NCBI RefSeq assembly: GCF_030817535.1
Contig: NZ_JAUSZL010000002.1
Span: 5,952,001 to 6,016,000, forward strand
Length of the DNA stretch: 64,000 nucleotides
Direction of reading: 5' to 3'
Origin: Streptomyces sp. V3I8
GTDB taxonomy: Bacteria; Actinomycetota; Actinomycetes; Streptomycetales; Streptomycetaceae
The stretch's first letter is position 1, and every line of letters begins with the position of its first letter. Below are positions 15,610 to 26,170 of this stretch, one piece after another. Below the pieces are notes generated by a model. That model did no database searches, was not told the DNA's origin, and worked only from the letters and a program-made list of their open reading frames with translations. The translations under genes were made by a program, and so were the position numbers.

Positions 15610-17765
15610 CGTTCGCCCTTCTCCGCCATCGCCACCAGGGACGCCGGCGGCACGAACCGCTCTCCGTACCGCTCGGCCAGCTCCCTGGCCCGGACGACGA
15701 AGCCGTGGAGCCCGCCGGGATAACCGTTGACGTACTGCAGGACCCCGCCGGTCCACGGGGGAAAGCCGATGCCCAGGAGAGAGCCGATGTTGGCGTCGGG
15801 CACCGACCGGAGCACGCCCTCGTCGAGGCATCGGACCGCGTCCAGCGCCTCGGCGAAGAGCATCCGCTCCTTCATGTCCTCGAACGGGATCTCACGTCCC
15901 GGTACGGTGAAATGCTCGTACAAGCCGCGCCACAGCTCTGTCCGCCGACCGTCGACGTACTCGTAGAACCCGGCGCCCGCGGAGCGCCCGCCCCGCCCGA
16001 ATCCGTCGATCATGCGGTCCATGACCGGCTCCGAACCGTGCGGATGCCACTGCCCCCTCTCGGCCAGCACCGCGGCCCTGGTCTCCTCCCGGATCTTCCG
16101 CGGCAGGGTCAGCGTCAGCTCGTCCAAAAGCTGTAGTGGCGGCGCGGGATAACCCGCCTGGGAGCCGGCCTGTTCGACCGAGGCGGGAGGCAGGCCCTCA
16201 CCGACCATGGCCACCGCCTCCTCGATGAACTTGGATATCACCCGGCTCGTGAAGAAGCCCCGGCTGTCTCTGACGACGATGGGCGTCTTGCCGATCTGGT
16301 GCGCTATGTCGACGGCCTTCGCCACCGTGTGCTCGCTGGTCCTCTCACCGGTGATGATCTCCAGCAGGGGCATCTTATCGACGGGGGAGAAGAAGTGCAG
16401 GCCGATGAAGTCCTCCGGACGCCTGACGCCCTCCGCCAGCCCGGTGACCGGCAGGGTGGAGGTGTTGGACCCCAGTACGGCGTCCGGCGCGACGACGTCC
16501 TCGATCTCACGAAAGACACGCTGCTTGAGGTCCGGGTCCTCGAAGACGGCCTCGATCACCAGATCGCAGCCGGCGAGGTCCGCGGGATCGGCGGTCGGCA
16601 TGATGCGCGCGAGGATCTCGTCGGCCTCCGCCCGGGAGAGCCGACCGCGCGCCACGGCTTTGGCGAGGAGTTGCTCGGAGTAGCCCTTGCCCGTCTTCGC
16701 CGCCTCGTAGGAGACGTCCTTGAGGACCACGGGTATGCCGCTGCGGGCGCAGGAGTACGCGATCCCGGCGCCCATCATGCCTGCGCCCAGAACACCCACC
16801 CGGTGTGCGGTGTGGCGGGGACGGCCGTCGGGACGGCTGCCACCGGATTCGATGTGCCGCATGTCGTGGAAGAAGGCCTGCATCATGTTGGTGGAGACCT
16901 GGCCCGTCATGAGTTCGACGAGGTAACCGGTCTCGATCTTCTGTCCCGCGTCGAGGTCGACCTGCGCGCTTTCCACGGCCGCGGCGAGGATGTTGCGTGG
17001 TGCCGGCAGGTCGGCTCCCTTCAGCTGCTTGCGCAGGTGTGCCGGGAGGGTCGGCAGGATCATCGCGACCTCGGGGTGGGAGGGAGCGCCGCCGGGGATC
17101 CGGAATCCCGCGGTGTCCCACGGCTGAACGGACCCGGGATGGTCCAGGACCCACTGCCTGGCCCTGGCGAGCGTCTCCTGCGGCGTCCGGGTCAGTTCAT
17201 GGACCAGTCCTTTGGCGAGTGCTTCCCGAGGCTTGTACTGCCGCCCCGTGAGCAGGACGCCGGCCAGCGCCTCCTGAAGTCCCAGAAGGCGTACGGTCCG
17301 GCTGACGCCGCCGGCGCCCGGCAGGAGCCCCAAGGTCACTTCGGGAAGCCCGAAACGGCTGCCCGGCGCGTCCAGGGTGATGCGTTGGTGGCAGGCGAGC
17401 GCGATCTCCAGCCCACCGCCGAGGGCCGTGCCGTTCAGGGCGGCGGCCACCGGCCTGCCGAGGGTCTCCAGTCGGCGCAGCTGTGACTTCAGGACCGTGC
17501 ACAGCTCGCTGAGCTCCCCGGCGTTCTCGGGCCCTGCCTTGCTCATGAAGCCGATGTCGCCGCCGGCGAAGAAGCTCTTCTTGGCGGAAGTGAGGACGAC
17601 ACCGGCGATGTCCTTCCGCTCCGCCTCCAGACGGGTGACGGTGGCTTCCATCGACTCCACGTAGGTCTGGTTCATCGTGTTGACGGGCTGATCCGGGTCG
17701 TCCATGGTCAGCACGACGACACCGTCGGCTCCCCGTTCCCAATGGATCATGTTCTTCTCCGGCAC
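15600..17765 (-). CDS. FadB/FadJ-type bifunctional enoyl-CoA hydratase / 3-hydroxyacyl-CoA dehydrogenase
   Basis: 721 residues. N-terminal crotonase domain with oxyanion-hole and catalytic segments ([40 protein letters not shown]), both with their Glu. The central Rossmann domain has [20 protein letters not shown], the catalytic-His segment [16 protein letters not shown], then two 3HCDH C-terminal domains. It performs the hydration and NAD-dependent oxidation steps of beta-oxidation in the cytoplasm. A thiolase gene lies 61 bases upstream in the same direction, so the pair form a FadBA unit. In this context it would shorten isoprenoid acyl-CoAs. Confidence 0.92.
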   Translation of the reverse strand: MPEKNMIHWERGADGVVVLTMDDPDQPVNTMNQTYVESMEATVTRLEAERKDIAGVVLTSAKKSFFAGGDIGFMSKAGPENAGELSELCTVLKSQLRRLETLGRPVAAALNGTALGGGLEIALACHQRITLDAPGSRFGLPEVTLGLLPGAGGVSRTVRLLGLQEALAGVLLTGRQYKPREALAKGLVHELTRTPQETLARARQWVLDHPGSVQPWDTAGFRIPGGAPSHPEVAMILPTLPAHLRKQLKGADLPAPRNILAAAVESAQVDLDAGQKIETGYLVELMTGQVSTNMMQAFFHDMRHIESGGSRPDGRPRHTAHRVGVLGAGMMGAGIAYSCARSGIPVVLKDVSYEAAKTGKGYSEQLLAKAVARGRLSRAEADEILARIMPTADPADLAGCDLVIEAVFEDPDLKQRVFREIEDVVAPDAVLGSNTSTLPVTGLAEGVRRPEDFIGLHFFSPVDKMPLLEIITGERTSEHTVAKAVDIAHQIGKTPIVVRDSRGFFTSRVISKFIEEAVAMVGEGLPPASVEQAGSQAGYPAPPLQLLDELTLTLPRKIREETRAAVLAERGQWHPHGSEPVMDRMIDGFGRGGRSAGAGFYEYVDGRRTELWRGLYEHFTVPGREIPFEDMKERMLFAEALDAVRCLDEGVLRSVPDANIGSLLGIGFPPWTGGVLQYVNGYPGGLHGFVVRARELAERYGERFVPPASLVAMAEKGERYG

Positions 17766-17826
17766 CGGTCCGGCTCTCCTTCCGAGGGGGCGTGCGCGGT
17801 CGACGGGCGGTGAGGGCAGCGGGCCG

Positions 17827-19035
17827 TCACAGCCGTTCGATCACGGTGGCGATGCCGATGCCGCCACCGGCACAGAGGCTGACCACGGCCCGGCGCGCGG
17901 AGCGACGCTCCAGTTCGTCCACGACGGTGCCCACGAGCATCGCCCCGGTGGCACCCAGCGGATGCCCCATGGCGATCGCTCCCCCGTTGACGTTGACCTT
18001 CTCGATGGGCAGATCGAGGTCCTTGACGTAACGGAGTACGACGGCCGCGAACGCTTCGTTGATCTCGAACAGGTCGATGTCGTCGACCGTCAGCCCGGCG
18101 AGGTCCAGCGCCTTCCGGGTCGCCGGGGCCGGCCCGGTGAGCATGATCGTCGGATCGGCGCCGCTGACCGCGCTCGCCACGACCCGTGCGCGGGGCACGA
18201 GGCCGAGCTCCGAGCCGACCCGCTCCGAACCGACCAGGACCAGGGCCGAACCGTCCACGATGCCGGAGGAGTTGCCCGGTGTGTGGACGTGCTCGATGCG
18301 CTCCAGCCAGTGGTACTTCTGCAGGGCCACCGCGTCGAAGCCCGCCACCGCGCCGATGTCGGTGAACGAGGGCCTCAGTTTGCCGAGCGTCGCCGTCGTC
18401 GTCTCCGGGCGCGGGTGTTCGTCCTGGGCGAGCACGGTGACACCGTTGCGGTCCCGGACCGGAACCACGGACTTCGCGAAGTAGCCGCCGGACCACGCGT
18501 GCGCGGCCCGCTCCTGGGACCGGACGGCGTACACGTCCACGTCCTCGCGCGAGAAACCCTCGATGGTCGCGATCAGGTCGGCGCCGATGCCCTGCGGCAC
18601 GAAGTACGTGTCGAACGCGGTCTCCGGGTCCGCGGCCATGGGTCCGCCGTCACTGCCCATCGGCACGCGCGACATGGACTCCACGCCGCCCGCGATCACC
18701 AGCTGCTCCCAGCCCGAACGCACCTTCTGCGCGGCCGTGTTCACCGCCTCCAGGCCCGAGGCGCAGAACCGGTTGAGCTGGACGCCGGCCACCTGGTCGG
18801 GCAGTCCCGACGCCAGCGCCGCCGCCTTGGCGATGTTCATGCCCTGGTCTCCGACCGGGGAGACCACGCCGAGCACGACGTCGTCCAGCCGCTCCGGATC
18901 CAGCTCCGGGTGGCGGCGCCGCAGTTCCCCGATCAGGCCCGTCACCAGTGACAAAGGTTTGACGTGGTACAGCGAACCTCGCTTGCCCCGGCCGCGCGGG
19001 GTGCGGATCGCGTCGTAGATGAATGCTTCGGCCAC
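17827..19035 (-). CDS. Acetyl-CoA acyltransferase (FadA-type thiolase)
   Basis: 402 residues from the GTG at 19033-19035. Thiolytic cleavage of 3-ketoacyl-CoA. Acyl-enzyme Cys in [13 protein letters not shown], active-site His in [16 protein letters not shown], second Cys in [14 protein letters not shown]: all intact. It is first in a fadA-fadB pair and divergent from the acyl-CoA ligase operon across a 281-base regulatory gap. Translation beginning further upstream is possible but adds no conserved sequence. Confidence 0.93.
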   Translation of the reverse strand: MAEAFIYDAIRTPRGRGKRGSLYHVKPLSLVTGLIGELRRRHPELDPERLDDVVLGVVSPVGDQGMNIAKAAALASGLPDQVAGVQLNRFCASGLEAVNTAAQKVRSGWEQLVIAGGVESMSRVPMGSDGGPMAADPETAFDTYFVPQGIGADLIATIEGFSREDVDVYAVRSQERAAHAWSGGYFAKSVVPVRDRNGVTVLAQDEHPRPETTTATLGKLRPSFTDIGAVAGFDAVALQKYHWLERIEHVHTPGNSSGIVDGSALVLVGSERVGSELGLVPRARVVASAVSGADPTIMLTGPAPATRKALDLAGLTVDDIDLFEINEAFAAVVLRYVKDLDLPIEKVNVNGGAIAMGHPLGATGAMLVGTVVDELERRSARRAVVSLCAGGGIGIATVIERL

Positions 19036-19156
19036 TGTCCTTGCACTTCCTCTCCGAGGCGGGAGACTCCCCGCCGATCCGGGCACCCTCGGTGCACCCG
19101 ATGGCTCCGATGGAGACAAGTAAGAGGCTCTGTTGGCTATGCGTCAATAGACTGCG

Positions 19157-19178
19157 CAGACATCAAAAAGCATGTCTG
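19157..19178. promoter_or_regulatory. Candidate operator in the thiolase / acyl-CoA ligase divergent gap
   Basis: CAGACAT (19157-19163) and ATGTCTG (19172-19178) form a perfect seven-base inverted repeat with an eight-base centre. It lies in the 281-base gap between the fadAB pair and the ligase-tetR-dehydrogenase operon. It would allow the TetR protein encoded at 21172 to control both directions; this assignment is inference. Confidence 0.55.
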
Positions 19179-19243
19179 GCAGGCTAGTTGTCGGAATGTG
19201 TGCGGCTCGTTCGGACGATTGATGTCGCCTGCTGTCTTATCTG

Positions 19244-19272
19244 TTGACTCAAAGCCAAGAGCGGTTCACTGT
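19244..19272 (+). promoter_or_regulatory. Candidate promoter of the acyl-CoA ligase operon
   Basis: TTGACT (19244-19249), 17-base spacer, CACTGT (19267-19272); predicted transcription start near 19279, about 38 bases before the GTG at 19317. The -10 box is weak but keeps the key A and T positions. Confidence 0.5.
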
Positions 19273-19316
19273 GGGGACCGCCCAGGAATCCGCTCACGTG
19301 ATGGAGGGAGCCCGCC

Positions 19317-21134
19317 GTGGCCACAGCAGAGCAGCTGCACGAGTCCGTCGAGGGGCTGACGATCCCCGCACTGCTGCGTCGCAACGCCCAGCGGTTCGCC
19401 GGACGTCCGGCGCTGACCACCGGTATCGGTCCGGATGCCGGAACGCTGTCGTGGTCCCAGTTGCGCGCGGAGGTCGCCGCTCTCACCCGCGGACTCACCG
19501 CCCTCGGACTCGAACGGGGCGACCACATGCTCGTCGCGATGTCCAAGCGGGCCGAGCACTGGGTCACCGACCTGGCCGCGATCCACGTCGGCGCCCTGCC
19601 GTGCAGCACGTACGACACGCTGAGCACCGAACAGATCGGAGCCGTGGCCCGGCACAGCGCGGCCACCGTCCTCGTCCTGGAGGGCAAGGAGCAGCTGGAC
19701 CGTTGGCAGCCGATCCTGGAGGATCAGCCGAATCTGCGCGCCGTCGTCGTCCTCGACCGGGACGCCGCGCCGCCGGACGACCCGCGTTTCGTCAGCTATG
19801 CCGCCGTGCGCGGCGCGGTACCGCCCGACGACACCGCCTTCGAGGCGCTCACGGACGCCGTCACCCCCGACCAGCCGCTGGCCCTGGTGTACACCTCGGG
19901 CACGACCGGTGACCCGAAGGGCGTGGTGCTCTCGCACCGCAACGTGATCCACGAGTCCCGGATGCAGGACCACCTCGTCCCCGTCCCGGAGCACCCGAGG
20001 TCGGTCGCGTACCTGCCGATGGCGCACATCGCCGAGCGGGTGCTCGGGATCTACATGCCGATCTGCAACGCGGGCCACGTCACGATATGCCCGGAGCCCG
20101 ACCAGCTCCTGTCCGCACTGCTCACGGTGCGCCCGCAGGGCTTCTTCGGAGTCCCCAGGGTGTGGGAGAAGCTCGCAGCCGGCCTGGAGGCGAGGCTGGC
20201 GACACTTGACGAACAGCAGAGGGAGGCGGTGGCGCAGGCCCAGAAGATCGCTCTTGAGGTGTATCGCCTTCGTTCCGAGGGCAAGGACATACCGGCCGAG
20301 CTCGCCGAGCCGCTGGAGCAGCTCGACGAGCAGGTGACGAGGCCCCTGCGAAAGGCCGTCGGACTCGAAGACTGCCGCAGGGCCTTCAGCGGCGCGGCCC
20401 CGATTCCCACCGCGGTCCTGGAGTTCCTGGCGAGCGTGGGACTGCCGGTGTACGAGGTGTGGGGACTGAGCGAGACCACCGGCGCGGCGACGGTCAGCAC
20501 ACCCGAGGTGTTCGCGCTCGGCTCGGTCGGCCGGGCCGGACCGGGCATCGAGGTGCGGGAAGCCGCTGACGGTGAACTCTTCGTCCGCGGCCCTGTCGTG
20601 TTCCTCGGTTACCTGCAGGCCGACGGCCGCATCGAGAGCGCGACCGACGCCGAGGGCTGGCTGCCCACCGGCGACGTCGGAACGGTCGACTCACGGGGGC
20701 TGGTCACCCTCACCGACCGCAAGAAAGAAATCATCATCACCGACGCCGGCAAGAACATCGCCCCGACCAGGATCGAAAGCCTGCTGCGGGCGCACCCACT
20801 GGTCGGTCAGGCCGTCGCGATCGGTGACCGGCGGCGCTACGTCACCGCCCTTCTGGTGCTCGACGAGGACATGGCTCCGATCTGGGCCAAGGCCAACGGC
20901 ATCGACGAGTGCGACCTGGACGCGCTGACCCGCGACCCGGTGGTGCTGTCGGCCCTGGACGAAGCGGTCGCCGAGGCCAACGCGGTGCTCTCCCGCGCGG
21001 AGCAGGTGAAGAAGCACCTTGTCCTGGCCGGTCCCTGGACCGTCGAGAGCGGCGAGCTGACGCCCAAACTGAGCTTGCGGCGCCGTGTCATCGACGAACT
21101 GCACGCCGCCGCGATCGAGTCGATGTACACGTAG
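19317..21134 (+). CDS. Long-chain fatty-acid-CoA ligase (AMP-forming, FadD15-like)
   Basis: 605 residues from a GTG with GGAGGGAG eight bases upstream. The AMP-binding signature LALVYTSGTTGDPKGVVLSH, the A5 motif YEVWGLSETTGAATVS, the A7/A8 region GWLPTGDVGTVDSRGLVTLT and DRKKEIIITDAGKNIAP are intact. It adenylates a carboxylic acid and transfers it to CoA. First gene of an operon with tetR, an acyl-CoA dehydrogenase and an NMO-family gene. In the rubber locus it would activate acids made by the molybdenum hydroxylase; ordinary long-chain fatty acids are the alternative substrate. Confidence 0.92.
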   Translation: MATAEQLHESVEGLTIPALLRRNAQRFAGRPALTTGIGPDAGTLSWSQLRAEVAALTRGLTALGLERGDHMLVAMSKRAEHWVTDLAAIHVGALPCSTYDTLSTEQIGAVARHSAATVLVLEGKEQLDRWQPILEDQPNLRAVVVLDRDAAPPDDPRFVSYAAVRGAVPPDDTAFEALTDAVTPDQPLALVYTSGTTGDPKGVVLSHRNVIHESRMQDHLVPVPEHPRSVAYLPMAHIAERVLGIYMPICNAGHVTICPEPDQLLSALLTVRPQGFFGVPRVWEKLAAGLEARLATLDEQQREAVAQAQKIALEVYRLRSEGKDIPAELAEPLEQLDEQVTRPLRKAVGLEDCRRAFSGAAPIPTAVLEFLASVGLPVYEVWGLSETTGAATVSTPEVFALGSVGRAGPGIEVREAADGELFVRGPVVFLGYLQADGRIESATDAEGWLPTGDVGTVDSRGLVTLTDRKKEIIITDAGKNIAPTRIESLLRAHPLVGQAVAIGDRRRYVTALLVLDEDMAPIWAKANGIDECDLDALTRDPVVLSALDEAVAEANAVLSRAEQVKKHLVLAGPWTVESGELTPKLSLRRRVIDELHAAAIESMYT

Positions 21135-21171
21135 GACGGACACGCCGCGACCACGAAGGAGAAATGATCAC

Positions 21172-21792
21172 ATGGGCGTTCAGCGTGAGGCTCAGCGACG
21201 CCGAATGGAGCCGGACGCCCGGCGCGCCGAGATACTCGGCGTCGCACGCAGACTGTTCGGCGCCAACAGCTACACCACGGTGTCCATCGCGGACATCGCC
21301 GCCGAGGCGGGTGTGGCGCGTGCCCTGGTCAGCCACTACTTCGGCAGCAAACGGCAGCTCTACCTGGAGGTCGTCCGGCAGATGATGGTCGTCCCGGCCT
21401 CCGTCTCCGAGCGGCTCCCTTTGACCACGGCCGAGGAGCGTGTGTCGATCTGCGTCGACCGCTGGCTCGAAGTCGTGGAACGCAACCGGGAGATGTGGCT
21501 GTCCGCGATCGGCCTGGAAGCGCTGGGCAACGATCCGGAGATCGACCAGATCATGCTCGAAGCCGACGAGATCGCCACCGACCGTGTTCTCGAGGCGGCG
21601 ATGATGGCGGACGTCACCGAGGGCCGGCAGAAGCTCCGGGCGATGGTCCGCGCCCACAGCAGCATGCTGAAGGCTGCCTCCCGCGAATGGCTGGTGCGCG
21701 GCACCCTCAGCCGCAGCGACCTGCACGTGATGCTGACCCGCACCGTGCTGCACCTGGTCGAAACGGTCTTCCCCGCCCTGCGCGACGAGTGA
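21172..21792 (+). CDS. TetR-family regulator of the beta-oxidation genes
   Basis: 206 residues. The HTH is TVSIADIAAEAGVARALVSH followed by YFGSKRQLYLEVVRQ. The ATG at 21172 follows GAAGGAGA. It lies between the ligase and acyl-CoA dehydrogenase genes, 37 bases after the former, so it is probably autoregulated from the 19.2 kb promoter, sensing an acyl-CoA or acid. Ligand domain not recognisable. Confidence 0.88.
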   Translation: MGVQREAQRRRMEPDARRAEILGVARRLFGANSYTTVSIADIAAEAGVARALVSHYFGSKRQLYLEVVRQMMVVPASVSERLPLTTAEERVSICVDRWLEVVERNREMWLSAIGLEALGNDPEIDQIMLEADEIATDRVLEAAMMADVTEGRQKLRAMVRAHSSMLKAASREWLVRGTLSRSDLHVMLTRTVLHLVETVFPALRDE

Positions 21793-21862
21793 GAACACCT
21801 CTACGGCAGCACACCCTTACGGCGAAGCATCTTCACGGCCCTTGCCGAAGAAAGAGAGCGTC

Positions 21863-23005
21863 ATGCCCCGAGTCCTGTCAGACGAACGTCGTGATCTGGT
21901 CAAGACGATCGCCGACTTCTGCCGTCGCGAGTGCGGAACGAAGGAGCAGCGCGACAAACTGACCGCCAACGGCCAGGAACAGCACAACCAGAAGCTGTAC
22001 GAGAAGATGGCCGCGCTGGGCTGGCTCGGCATCGCGATCCCGGAGGAGTACGGAGGCGCGGGGCAGGGGATGACGGACCTCTGCCTGTTCCTCCAGAAAA
22101 CCTCCTACGGACTGGCGCCCATCAGCGGCTTCGGGACGACTGTCATCTCGGCCGCGGCCTACGAGAAGTTCGGCACCGAGGAGCAGAAGCGGACCGTCCT
22201 CGAAGGTGTGGTCAAGGGCCGGGTCGAGGCCGTCTCGATGTCGGAACCCGGCGCCGGCTCCGACGTGGGCGCCCTGACCTGCCGCGCGGAACGCACCGAC
22301 GGCGGTTACCTCGTCAACGGACAGAAGACCTGGTGTTCCAACGCGCACTTCGCCGACCACATCCTGCTCATCGCGCGCACGGAGCAGGGCGGGTCCAAGC
22401 ACCATGGCCTGACCCAGTTCATGCTGCCGACCGATGCCGAGGGCCTCCAGATCAGGGGCATCGACACCATGGGAGGCAAGGACGTCAACGACCTCTATCT
22501 CACCGACTGCTTCGTACCCGACTCCGCGGTCGTCGGTACCCCCGGACAGGGATGGGCCCAGCTCATGGCCGGGCTGAACCTGGAACGGATGATCCTCGCC
22601 GCCCTGATGCTGGGCGTCGCGCAGCGGGCGTTCGACGACACCCTCACCTATGTGCGTCAGCGGGAACAGTTCGGCAGGCCCATCGGCTCCTTCCAGGCGC
22701 TCAAGCACCGGATCGCGGACATGGCCACCGAACTCGAATGCGCGCAGCTGCTGCTCGACGACGTGGCCACCGCGATCGATGCCGAACCCGGCCGCGTGTT
22801 CGCACGGGAGGCGTCCATGGCCAAGCTCAAATGCACCGAACTCGCCAAGCACGTGGCCCTGGAGGGCATGCAGATGATGGGCGGTTACGGCTACGCCACG
22901 GAATACGGCATGGAAGCCCTGCTCCGGTCGACCGTCGTCTCCACGGTGTACGGCGGAACCAGCGAGATCCAGCGGGAGATCATCGGCAAGACCTACGGGC
23001 TGTAG
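21863..23005 (+). CDS. Acyl-CoA dehydrogenase (FadE), isovaleryl-CoA-dehydrogenase-type base
   Basis: 380 residues, a standard-length FAD-dependent acyl-CoA dehydrogenase. FAD/substrate motifs: VSMSEPGAGSDVGAL and MQMMGGYGYATEYGMEALL. The position that in medium-chain enzymes holds the catalytic Glu (YEGT) is Gly here (VYGGTSEIQ). Glu241 in LNLERMILAA occupies the alternative catalytic position used by isovaleryl-CoA dehydrogenase. This may suit branched substrates such as methylated isoprenoid acids (inference). The ATG at 21863 is preferred over an upstream in-frame ATG for its position after GAGAG. Confidence 0.9.
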   Translation: MPRVLSDERRDLVKTIADFCRRECGTKEQRDKLTANGQEQHNQKLYEKMAALGWLGIAIPEEYGGAGQGMTDLCLFLQKTSYGLAPISGFGTTVISAAAYEKFGTEEQKRTVLEGVVKGRVEAVSMSEPGAGSDVGALTCRAERTDGGYLVNGQKTWCSNAHFADHILLIARTEQGGSKHHGLTQFMLPTDAEGLQIRGIDTMGGKDVNDLYLTDCFVPDSAVVGTPGQGWAQLMAGLNLERMILAALMLGVAQRAFDDTLTYVRQREQFGRPIGSFQALKHRIADMATELECAQLLLDDVATAIDAEPGRVFAREASMAKLKCTELAKHVALEGMQMMGGYGYATEYGMEALLRSTVVSTVYGGTSEIQREIIGKTYGL

Positions 23006-23995
<990 letters not shown>

Positions 23996-24018
23996 CCATC
24001 CGTCACGAAGGCGCGCGG

Positions 24019-24345
24019 ATGCTGAACATCGCGCAGGAACTGCACCGCTGGATGGCACAGGGGCGCGATGCCGCGGTGGCCACCGTGGCGGCCGTCAGCG
24101 GCAGCGCACCCCGCCTGCCCGGCGCCGCACTCGCCGTGGACGCAGGGGGCACGGTGATCGGGTCGGTCTCCGGCGGTTTCATGCTCGCGCGGGGCCTTGA
24201 GCAGGCCGGGGCCCAGGCCCGCCCTCTCGCCGGACGAGGCTTCACCCACCCGAAGTCCCGGCGGATCCTCCGCCGGAGCCGCTGCAGCCCGAACCGCACG
24301 ACGGACATCGCCGCCACAGTCCTCACCCTGGAGAGACAACGCTGA
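24019..24345 (+). pseudogene. XdhC-like molybdenum-hydroxylase maturation protein, truncated remnant
   Basis: The first 50 or so residues (MLNIAQELHRWMAQGRDAAV, then SGSAPRLPGAALAVDAGGTV and IGSVSGG) are a standard XdhC N-terminus. XdhC inserts sulfurated molybdenum cofactor into xanthine-dehydrogenase-type enzymes. After SGG, the expected conserved Cys-containing continuation is replaced by unrelated Arg-rich sequence ending at residue 108; full-length XdhC is far longer. It follows the NMO gene by 23 bases. A working XdhC here would have served the neighbouring molybdenum hydroxylase, so loss by deletion is notable; a full copy may exist elsewhere in the genome. Confidence 0.7.
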
Positions 24346-24398
24346 AAGGCTCAGTAAAAGGAGAGGCCATCGCATCTGCGGACAACGACAATGGCACC

Positions 24399-25028
24399 GT
24401 GCTGATCATGGATGCTGTCGTGGAGACCTACGACATCGCGGAGTTCGGACCAGGGCCCACCGCTACCCCGCACGCAGACCACCTCCTGGCCCTCTCGGGT
24501 CAGATGTCACCGGGGGAAGTCGGAACGGCGATGGCGGTCTTGGCCGGCTACCACCACGACGATCCCGCCAATCCGGTCTCGGGCGCCGAGGCGGGCATCC
24601 GGTCCATCGAGAACCTGCTGAACGTCGATCTCGTCACAGCGCCCGGTGGAATCCTCCTGAAAGACACCGCGACCGGCGTGGCGATCGCCCCTGGGTGCTG
24701 CTTCGGCCTGGAGAACTGGCGCGACTGGCTCGGCCTCATGAACGCCGAAGACGTCTGGCTCGGGCATGGCACCACCACACGCGTTGAGCACCTGGCAACC
24801 CTCGTAAAGGTGTGGCCCGGCACGGACCCACCAGCAGAAATTCCCATAGACATTCCACTGGCCGAGCTGCCGGCCCTTGTCCGAACCGTGCACGACCGGC
24901 TCAACGGCTTCCTCGCCCTCGTGGGCCCATGGGCTCACCACCACGCTCCCACGCTGGCGCCTGCGCTGATCGCCAAGCTCGGTGAAGACCTGAACATCGA
25001 CGGTCCTCTGGAGGGCTTCCAGCGCTGA
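24399..25028 (+). CDS. Hypothetical protein, about 209 residues
   Basis: No family recognised. The product is acidic and probably cytoplasmic, with a Trp/Gly-rich segment (GCCFGLENWRDWLGLMNAED) and a central His/Pro-rich stretch near the C-terminus (PWAHHHAPTLAPALI). The 5' end is unclear: AAGGAGAG, the only good ribosome site, lies at 24358-24365, 33 bases before the first GTG. The frame is open back through an in-frame ATC (24369) and CTG (24342). Either the true start is non-canonical or the N-terminus was lost together with the xdhC remnant just upstream. Confidence 0.6.
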   Translation: MLIMDAVVETYDIAEFGPGPTATPHADHLLALSGQMSPGEVGTAMAVLAGYHHDDPANPVSGAEAGIRSIENLLNVDLVTAPGGILLKDTATGVAIAPGCCFGLENWRDWLGLMNAEDVWLGHGTTTRVEHLATLVKVWPGTDPPAEIPIDIPLAELPALVRTVHDRLNGFLALVGPWAHHHAPTLAPALIAKLGEDLNIDGPLEGFQR

Positions 25029-25284
25029 AACCCTCCGGCATCCGGATGCAGTCCTTGCGCTTCTTCCGGCGGTCGGCGGTCGGCGGTCGTCACGTCGCTG
25101 TCGACGGGGGAGAAGTAAGGTGCGGCACCGCGGGCGGCCACGCCGTCCGGACCCGTTGGGATGCGGTTGGCTCCAGGTACGGATGGTGGACGCCCGCGGC
25201 ATGCACGTCCTCGGCCGCGGCAGGCGGTGCCGGGTCCTCACCGCGAGCCCGGCGTGGGGCCGGCCGCGGGCGAGGAGCGGCCGG
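25029..25284. other. Intergenic gap without recognisable content
   Basis: 256 bases between convergent genes. Apart from a short direct repeat (CGGCGGTCGGCGGTCG near 25066) I see no gene, clear hairpin or repeat copy. Confidence 0.5.
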
Positions 25285-26031
25285 TCAGCTCGTTTCGACG
25301 CCCAGGGTGAGCGAGCCCGCGTAGCCGGCCGTCGTCGAGCTGCCCAGTGCCGTCAGGGTCAGCAGGCCCGAGGCCGCGCCGCCGTCGTCGTAGATGCCGT
25401 CCTGCGCGAGCGTCGTGCGGGTCACCGTGTTGGCCGCGTACACGGGCACCCTCGCCACCCTCGCGGTGACGGTCTCGTTGAAGAACAGCTGCCCGGTGTG
25501 GAGCTCCTGGCCGCCCTCGAAGGAGCCGTCGGCGGTCAGGGTGACGTCGGTGTGCACCTTGACGTGGATGTGGACGCAGCGCCCCCGGTACCAGCCGGGG
25601 TAGACGCTGGTGATCCGCGCGACGCCGTCGGAGCCCGTCAGGACCCCGCCGCGCAGGAACCTGCCGTTGTCCGGCTCGTCGTGGCCGTTCCCGCCGACGA
25701 ACCCGCTGTACTCGCCGAGTGCGTCGCAGTGCCAGAGCTCCACCAGCGCGTCCGCGAGCGGGGCACAGGTGTCGTCGTCGACGACGGTGAGCGTGAGCTT
25801 CAGCGGAATGCCGGTCTTGTCCTCGTGGATGTCGGCGCGGACCAGCTGTCCGTCCAGGTAGTAGGGGCCTTCGGTCATCTCCTTCGTGAGGGTGCAGACG
25901 GCCGCGGCGGCTGCCGGGACCTGGTCGGCGGCGGTGGGGGAGTCCTGGACCGTGGCGCCCACGGTCAGCGTCGCCGCGGTGGCGCCCGTGGCGATGAGCA
26001 GGGTTCGTCGTCCGATCGAGTTGTCTGTCAT
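25285..26031 (-). CDS. Secreted intradiol ring-cleavage dioxygenase
   Basis: 248 residues. A Tat-type signal (SIGRRTLLIATGATAATLTV) precedes a protocatechuate/catechol-dioxygenase-like domain. The iron ligands are visible in order: Tyr in EGPYYLDG, Tyr in SVYPGWYRGRC, and the two His in VHIHVKV. It would cleave catechols between the hydroxyls using Fe(III) outside the cell. Similar exported enzymes without a carbohydrate-binding domain are common in Streptomyces and linked to lignin-derived aromatics. The ATG at 26031 is chosen because AAGGTG lies eight bases before it; the GTG at 26037 is too close. Monocistronic, divergent from the GH43 pair. Confidence 0.9.
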   Translation of the reverse strand: MTDNSIGRRTLLIATGATAATLTVGATVQDSPTAADQVPAAAAAVCTLTKEMTEGPYYLDGQLVRADIHEDKTGIPLKLTLTVVDDDTCAPLADALVELWHCDALGEYSGFVGGNGHDEPDNGRFLRGGVLTGSDGVARITSVYPGWYRGRCVHIHVKVHTDVTLTADGSFEGGQELHTGQLFFNETVTARVARVPVYAANTVTRTTLAQDGIYDDGGAASGLLTLTALGSSTTAGYAGSLTLGVETS

Positions 26032-26170
26032 GAACACGGCACCTTAGGAACGGAACCTGTCGGGACGCTGTGGATCGGGCAAAGTGACGGTGCGTCAAGT
26101 CGCTTGTGAGCCACCCGCCTCACCGAAAAACTTTCGACGTTTACCGGGGTGCGAGGTGCTGCGCGAACCG

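Noticed and set aside
25029..25284. A gene in the gap before the intradiol dioxygenase
   Set aside because: Frames here have no ribosome site, no family motif and irregular composition.
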